DNA of 62,570 bases. It comes from Candidatus Poribacteria bacterium. GTDB taxonomy: Bacteria; Poribacteria; WGA-4E; UBA9662. The notes beneath the pieces were generated by a model, which did not search any database, was not told the DNA's origin, and saw only the letters and a list, made by a program, of their open reading frames with translations. Shown here one piece after another: positions 58,277 through 62,570 of the stretch. A program made the position numbers and the translations under genes. Location: assembly GCA_030748495.1 (NCBI GenBank), contig JASMLX010000019.1:1-62570 (forward strand), in the 5' to 3' direction. The first letter of the stretch is position 1, and each line of letters opens with the position of its first letter.

Positions 58277-58768
58277 TTAGCTATTGCCCTCGACGTCACT
58301 GGATGAAGTTTTGGTCGATGGAGGCTGATTCAAGATCGGCAATTCAGTTCCTTCAGGTAGGCCTCCCGCCGGACGAGAGGCATTGATGGCATCAACTTCG
58401 TCAGCAGTGAGAAAGTCTTTTACCTGAGTTGAGGCTGACTGAGGGGATTGAAGTGGCAGACCGTCTAAAACTGCAATCACGCTTTCTACCCTTTTTCGGA
58501 TTTCTATCTTCTCTTCTTCAACTGCCTGCTTCTGTCGTTTATGCTGCTCCTGTAAATTCTGAAAACTCGATTCCACCTGCATTAGTTGACTGTTACGGCT
58601 TTCCAAATCACGGACGGTTTTGTCCCGTTGTTGGAGTTCTTTCTGTAACTGATCAATCTGGTTCTCTAAAGCAGTTCGTTCTTGCTTCAATTGATTAATC
58701 AATGCGACGGCTTGTTCAACACGTTGTTCCAATAATCCAATGATGTTGACTTGTAGATCTTCCAGCAT
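58277..58768 (-). CDS. coiled-coil protein, ZapB-like
   Basis: A 163-aa protein. Residues about 1-98 form one uninterrupted coiled coil opening MLEDLQVNIIGLLEQRVEQA then VALINQLKQERTALENQIDQ. That resembles ZapB-type cell-division coiled coils (LLEQRVxxAVxLIxxLKxExxxL), and IRKRVESVIAVLDGL closes the helix as in the family. The last 60 residues are low-complexity and disordered (PSTKTSSSDVEG). ZapB is usually about 80 aa, so the tail is extra. It starts nine bases after the M48-like gene. No zapA is nearby. Confidence 0.6.
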   Translation of the reverse strand: MLEDLQVNIIGLLEQRVEQAVALINQLKQERTALENQIDQLQKELQQRDKTVRDLESRNSQLMQVESSFQNLQEQHKRQKQAVEEEKIEIRKRVESVIAVLDGLPLQSPQSASTQVKDFLTADEVDAINASRPAGGLPEGTELPILNQPPSTKTSSSDVEGNS

Positions 58769-58777
58769 TTTTAGTCC

Positions 58778-59854
58778 TTATTGGTTTTGTGAGTCAACCG
58801 AGTTAGGTGAATCGGACTTAGCGGTCAACAGTTTCTGGTATGCCTCCGAATTTGCATATTCTTGAAGAGCTTTGAATCTAGCAAACAGGAACGGTTGTGC
58901 CAACTTCAGTTGGCTCGACTTCTCCCAATTATTAATTGCATCTTGCGCTGTGGGTGGGAGTTTTTCCAGAATAATCTGACGTTTTTGGTCGACGATTTTA
59001 GCTTGTTTCAAATAATCTTCAGCAGAAATAGCGACCATATTGGCCGGTACCGCTAACCTGAAGTTGATCAAGGCTCGATTGGCTGCCGCTAAGTCTTGGC
59101 AGGCGATCAGACCAGCCCGATCCGCAGAGATTTCGCTTGCCAGTACCCAATCAGCTAAGATTAGATCTGAAATCTTACCTAGAAACGATTTGATAAGTTC
59201 TTGTACCCATTTACCGAGAACAAAGTCCATCGAACTTAATCCACCGCTAAAAAGGGTATGATAAAAGATATGGTCACATTTCAAGTGTCCAAGTTCTCGG
59301 CCAATTGCAAAACGAAGTTCTGCCGGGTCTGATTTCTCTATTAAATCAGACGACAATAACAGAAATGGATCGTGGAAATTGACAATTTCAGCGTACATTA
59401 CCTGATCACCAACGATAAAAATAAACGGAATTTCTGGCAAATGTAACACCTCAGCACACCGCTGCACATCTTTTTTCACCCATCCGAATTGTTCTTCGGT
59501 TACCATTACCCCGCGTCGCATAGTTTCAATCGTCAACTGATAGTCGTGCGTTTCACCGGCTTTTACCCGCAACCATGGCACGATATCTGACTCCTCCGGT
59601 TTAATAATTTTCTTAATGAAAGTAGGAATCTGATAGGATCTAAACTTGTCAATTAGCTGCCGATCTTCTACCGTTTGAAAATCGGTAACTGCCAGATTTT
59701 CAGGGATAACTGAATCTGACGCACCGTATCCTGGACAACAGGTCCAAATCGAGACCAGAAAGGTGAAAAAGGCTATAGGTACAGATTGTAACAATTTTTG
59801 AAGGTGGTAACTAGCGTAGGCGGTATCAAAATGGATATTATGTTCTTCGGCCAT
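58778..59854 (-). CDS. M48-like peptidase with degenerate zinc motif
   Basis: A 358-aa membrane-anchored protein from ATG 59854, eight bases after the foldase stop. The 5'-extended frame to 59935 overlaps that gene and is not preferred. A hydrophobic segment (about 24-42, IAFFTFLVSIWTCCPG) anchors or exports it. The M48 core is FAIGRELGHLKCDHIFYHTL, where the first His of HExxH is Arg (RELGH); the second His, the later CDH and the third-ligand Glu in EISADRAG are kept. With one zinc ligand lost, catalysis is doubtful and it may be a chaperone-like or regulatory homologue. It is translated after the PpiD-like foldase, consistent with an envelope-protein role. Confidence 0.75.
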   Translation of the reverse strand: MAEEHNIHFDTAYASYHLQKLLQSVPIAFFTFLVSIWTCCPGYGASDSVIPENLAVTDFQTVEDRQLIDKFRSYQIPTFIKKIIKPEESDIVPWLRVKAGETHDYQLTIETMRRGVMVTEEQFGWVKKDVQRCAEVLHLPEIPFIFIVGDQVMYAEIVNFHDPFLLLSSDLIEKSDPAELRFAIGRELGHLKCDHIFYHTLFSGGLSSMDFVLGKWVQELIKSFLGKISDLILADWVLASEISADRAGLIACQDLAAANRALINFRLAVPANMVAISAEDYLKQAKIVDQKRQIILEKLPPTAQDAINNWEKSSQLKLAQPFLFARFKALQEYANSEAYQKLLTAKSDSPNSVDSQNQ

Positions 59855-59861
59855 CACCCAT

Positions 59862-61769
59862 TTACAGTTGGGAGCGATGGTCTGTGATCGTGATCCGTTT
59901 CCGCATCGAGTTGTACCAGTTGGTAAATTCTTCATTCTTCTTAGACTGTAGCAGCGTCTTCATTACTTCTGCTTTGACTTTAGGCTCGGAAGTCAGCTTC
60001 TCCATATCGGCCTCTTCCCGCTCGATAAGTTGGATGATATAGTGAGCTACATCTCCCTCGAATGGTCCAGCGACCTCATTGAGCCCCATCCGAAAGGCCT
60101 TGAACATAGCATCCTGGCAAGCCCCCATATTTGAGATGTAGGTGCTGTTGACACTGAGAGAAAATAGCCCGCTTTCCTCAATTTTCTTGTCCTTGATTGA
60201 TGTTCCCTCTGGAGGCATATAACCTTTGAGAAGTTCCTCTAGAGTCCCATCACCTTGATGATCGGTGATCACCTTCTCTGCATCATCCAGTGCTAACTGT
60301 TTGGCTTTTTCCTCTTTCAAGTCACTTTTGACAGCGGGTTCGACATCCTCGAACGCCGGTATTTCAGTAGCTTTTTTCTCCAAGACAATAGCCACAAAAA
60401 ATGCTTCGACCTCGCCATTGCTCCGCTTAACCTCAATTACATCATTTATATTAAGCTCCATTTCAAATGCTTTCTCGATCAAATCACCATAGGTATAACG
60501 AGAACCGATATTGGGAATCGAACTGGCGTCTTTCTCAAATAGTCCGGTTTCTTTAACCGCTAGTCCTTTGCCGGTATAATCTTCCTGTTGCATGGCGATT
60601 TCATAACTGTCCAGTTCCACGTCTATCAATAGCTGATCGGCAAGTTCTCGGGCCGTATTAGCCCCGTCAGTTTTCACCAACAAGGTTTTGATCTCTTGCT
60701 TGACTTCGTCAAAAGTTCGAGTTTCAATCTTCTTATCTTCCAGTTTGATGATATGAAAACCGAATTCAGTTTCTACTAAATCACTAATCTCACCGATGCT
60801 GAGTTGTTCAAAACAAGCCCGGTCAAACTCTGGCACCATTTTACCTCGCCCAAAAGAACCAAGTGATCCACCGTTGGGAGCGGAAGGCCCGTCAGAGTGT
60901 GTCTTGGCTAGATCTGCAAAAGTTTTACCGGCTTCAATCTCTGATTTTACTTTTTGGAGTAAATTTTCTGCTTGTTGACGAATTTCCCTCTTTTTTTCCG
61001 CGCTTGCGCTCTGCTCCACTTTTTTCAGGATGTGTCTGGCCGTTACTTCTGCCACTTCACCGTATTGCTTTTCATTTCTGTTGTAATAATCCTGAATCTG
61101 TTCATCGCTAACGAAGTCAGCGGGTGCAATTTGCACATATTTGAGATTGATTTGGTCTGCCCGTTTATATTTATCCTGATTGGCCTCAAAATAGGATTTG
61201 GTTTCTTCGTCGGTGACTTCAGCAATACTATTATACTCATAGTGACGAAAACGGATAAACTTCAATTTGGCTTTGGTATTTTGGCGTCGATAGGTTTCTT
61301 CAATCTCCAGATCTGTTACTAATGGTAAGTTGTGCAGGAGGTTCTCAATCCCTTTGTAACTGCGTTCGACCTGGATATCTTTCTCGTACTCGTTGCTCTG
61401 GCCGACTTTTTGGTATTGCCGATAGGCATTTAATTGAGTTGGATTAGAGGCAATATATCGCTCAATTTCAGCTTGCGTGACTGGCATCTCCTGCTTAACA
61501 AGTTCCCGCAGCACATATTGCTCGATGATATTCTTTTCGACTTCTTTTTGGTCTTGTTGGACTTGTGATTGCTGATTAAAACTGATCGCTTGATCTAGTT
61601 CACTCTGAGTAACCTCCATCTCACCTATGGTCAATGCGATCTCTTCTGGCGTCGAACCACCTCCACTCTTTGAACTACCGTACAAGAAAACTGAGCCGAC
61701 AACAAATGCAACCGTTACAATTCCAATTAAAATTTGCGCAAGCCCTTTTTCCCTTAGATAGATAATCAT
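59862..61769 (-). CDS. SurA/PpiD-like periplasmic peptidyl-prolyl isomerase
   Basis: A 635-aa foldase with an N-terminal membrane anchor (LAQILIGIVTVAFVVGSVFL) and a periplasmic body. The N-terminal SurA/PpiD chaperone region (about 45-215) starts TIGEMEVTQSELDQAI. The parvulin domain (about 245-350) has EVTARHILKKVEQ, FADLAKTHSDGPSAPNGGSL and PEFDRACFEQLSIGEISDLV then FGFHIIKLEDKK, with the parvulin His-x-I and Phe/Gly pattern. A second, non-parvulin region (about 400-600) follows. Likely role: folding of exported proteins. It starts the operon foldase, M48-like, ZapB-like. Confidence 0.92.
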   Translation of the reverse strand: MIIYLREKGLAQILIGIVTVAFVVGSVFLYGSSKSGGGSTPEEIALTIGEMEVTQSELDQAISFNQQSQVQQDQKEVEKNIIEQYVLRELVKQEMPVTQAEIERYIASNPTQLNAYRQYQKVGQSNEYEKDIQVERSYKGIENLLHNLPLVTDLEIEETYRRQNTKAKLKFIRFRHYEYNSIAEVTDEETKSYFEANQDKYKRADQINLKYVQIAPADFVSDEQIQDYYNRNEKQYGEVAEVTARHILKKVEQSASAEKKREIRQQAENLLQKVKSEIEAGKTFADLAKTHSDGPSAPNGGSLGSFGRGKMVPEFDRACFEQLSIGEISDLVETEFGFHIIKLEDKKIETRTFDEVKQEIKTLLVKTDGANTARELADQLLIDVELDSYEIAMQQEDYTGKGLAVKETGLFEKDASSIPNIGSRYTYGDLIEKAFEMELNINDVIEVKRSNGEVEAFFVAIVLEKKATEIPAFEDVEPAVKSDLKEEKAKQLALDDAEKVITDHQGDGTLEELLKGYMPPEGTSIKDKKIEESGLFSLSVNSTYISNMGACQDAMFKAFRMGLNEVAGPFEGDVAHYIIQLIEREEADMEKLTSEPKVKAEVMKTLLQSKKNEEFTNWYNSMRKRITITDHRSQL

Positions 61770-61976
61770 AATGCAAATTATTCCTTCTCAGATCGGTAAG
61801 CTAAAGGTACATGTTAGCATAATTTTCTCCTTGGATTCAAGTATCAAGTATAACCAGATAGTTGAGAAAATAGCGTATAGTGGGCTTGGGAGTTTAGCCC
61901 CTTTCCAAGGCCGGGATTCGATCCTTCCCTGATCACGAAGATGTCGGTTCTGACTAACAGTGGATTTATGTTTTCC

Positions 61977-62270
61977 AATAACAAATGGCTGTTTTCGTTA
62001 GTGAGTGTTCCGTTTTCAACCGGGCATAAATAGCATAAATACTGATGTTGTTGCCGGTTGAGCTAAGCCCAGTTGAGTAAACACTTCTTTGACTGGGCTT
62101 GGCTTGGACAACTTACTATATTTGCTTCATCTGGCTTACTAGTCGTTGCGCTTACCAGTTAAATCGTAAGCATAATACATAATAATAGAGACCTTTGATT
62201 AACTAAGAGCAAAAAGCACTCACTTACTACAAAATTGAAATTAATAAATCAAAAATAGCCATTTGTTATT
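61977..62270. repeat. 294-bp element with terminal inverted repeats (MITE-like)
   Basis: Ends AATAACAAATGGCT (61977-61990) and AGCCATTTGTTATT (62257-62270) are perfect 14-bp inverted repeats. A second inner pair, GTTAGTGAGTG (61997-62007) and CACTCACTTAC (62217-62227), matches at 10 of 11. Inside, AAGCCCAGT (62065-62073) pairs with ACTGGGCTT (62092-62100). No coding frame lies inside. The structure is that of a non-autonomous miniature element; flanking target duplications were not established. The surrounding gap 61770-61976 shows nothing else. Confidence 0.45.
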
Positions 62271-62348
62271 AACCTAGAGTTTAGAGTCTCACCAAACAAA
62301 TAGGAGAAACAATGTATAAAAATAGTTGACATTACGACCCAAAAATCG

Positions 62349-62570
62349 TTGCCGCTCCTGGAACCGCTTTGGCTTTTTAAAAGCTTCCAGGAGCGGCCAG
62401 AAGAAGGAAATTACAACACTCCACTTCTGGAGGCCGCAATCAACCTCAAAGGATATTCTCCTATCCCAAACGAACTCTTCTCTTGGATCACATTTTTAAC
62501 CCCCGTGCTACCTCTACGTTCGGTTGGTACTTTTTTAGAGCTACTAATTCCATGTTAACAGCCACAGGCT
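62349..62570 (+). CDS. probable transposase N-terminal fragment, cut by window end
   Basis: The frame runs from ATG 62349 through MPLLEPLWLFKSFQERPEEG and ends NELFSWITFLTPVLPLRSVG then TFLELL. The RSVGTFLELL block is similar to what I recall at the N-termini of DDE-type transposases with an RSxxTFLELLxG pattern. Its 5' part overlies a strong inverted repeat, GCCGCTCCTGGAA (62351-62363) and TTCCAGGAGCGGC (62385-62397), so the true start may be downstream. Assignment is tentative. Confidence 0.3.

Noticed and set aside
61880..61935. tRNA-like T arm (GGGATTCGATCC)
   Set aside because: No matching acceptor, D or anticodon stems could be built around it.
1..62570. CRISPR array or other tandem repeat array
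   Set aside because: No regularly spaced direct repeats were noticed anywhere in the window.

Overview
This window looks like a piece of an uncultured environmental bacterial chromosome of moderate GC. The density of sulfatases, an enolase-superfamily sugar-acid dehydratase, a DUF6785-like transporter, an M6 protease with a sorting-type C-terminal domain, and much transposase debris together suggest a Candidatus Poribacteria or Planctomycetes/Latescibacteria-like, sponge-associated or marine lineage. That placement is an inference from gene content; no marker gene in the window fixes it.

Layout. 1-7.4 kb: IS5-type transposase debris, then housekeeping genes on the minus strand (purN; glyA-folC-hppA). 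7.4-15 kb: a minus-strand run of three sulfatases, a propeller-like protein and methylmalonate-semialdehyde dehydrogenase. 15-30.2 kb: a degraded carbohydrate-metabolism island holding IS3 and IS1380 relics, a broken lyase-like gene, an intact 923-aa DUF5695-like protein, a Gfo/Idh/MocA oxidoreductase, two broken enolase-superfamily genes, two broken sulfatases and one intact sulfatase. 30.4 kb: tRNA-Leu(CAG) with its own promoter and terminator. 31-38 kb: plus-strand membrane transporter, transglutaminase, patatin and SDR genes, then a SIS isomerase/ribokinase pair behind a duplicated promoter-like element. 38-41 kb: comB-lgt-membrane coiled-coil operon. 41.7-46.4 kb: two MacB-like permeases and a lipoprotein adaptor. 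46.4-47.2 kb: IS630 relic. 47.4-48.8 kb: FmdB-like zinc ribbon plus a peroxiredoxin gene. 48.8-61.8 kb: M6 protease, RNase Z, mtnP, a 1339-aa kinase/coiled-coil/TPR protein, glycosyltransferase, ZapB-like protein, degenerate M48 peptidase and SurA/PpiD-like foldase. The last 0.8 kb holds inverted repeats and the start of a probable transposase.

The outstanding observation is at 47394-48446 on the minus strand. What a gene caller sees as three short ORFs is one continuous 350-codon frame interrupted only by two TGA codons. Both TGAs sit exactly at the peroxidatic cysteine of two successive PrxQ/BCP-type peroxiredoxin domains. Each TGA is followed at the same distance by a stem-loop with the same six-base loop. 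I read this as an exported tandem peroxiredoxin with two selenocysteines (U94 and U245). The selenocysteine machinery itself is not in this window.

A second theme is decay of the carbohydrate island. Five in-frame stops in four recognisable metabolic pseudogenes are all TAG, while intact genes in the window also end in TAG. I treat this as real nonsense decay with an odd bias, not as recoding.
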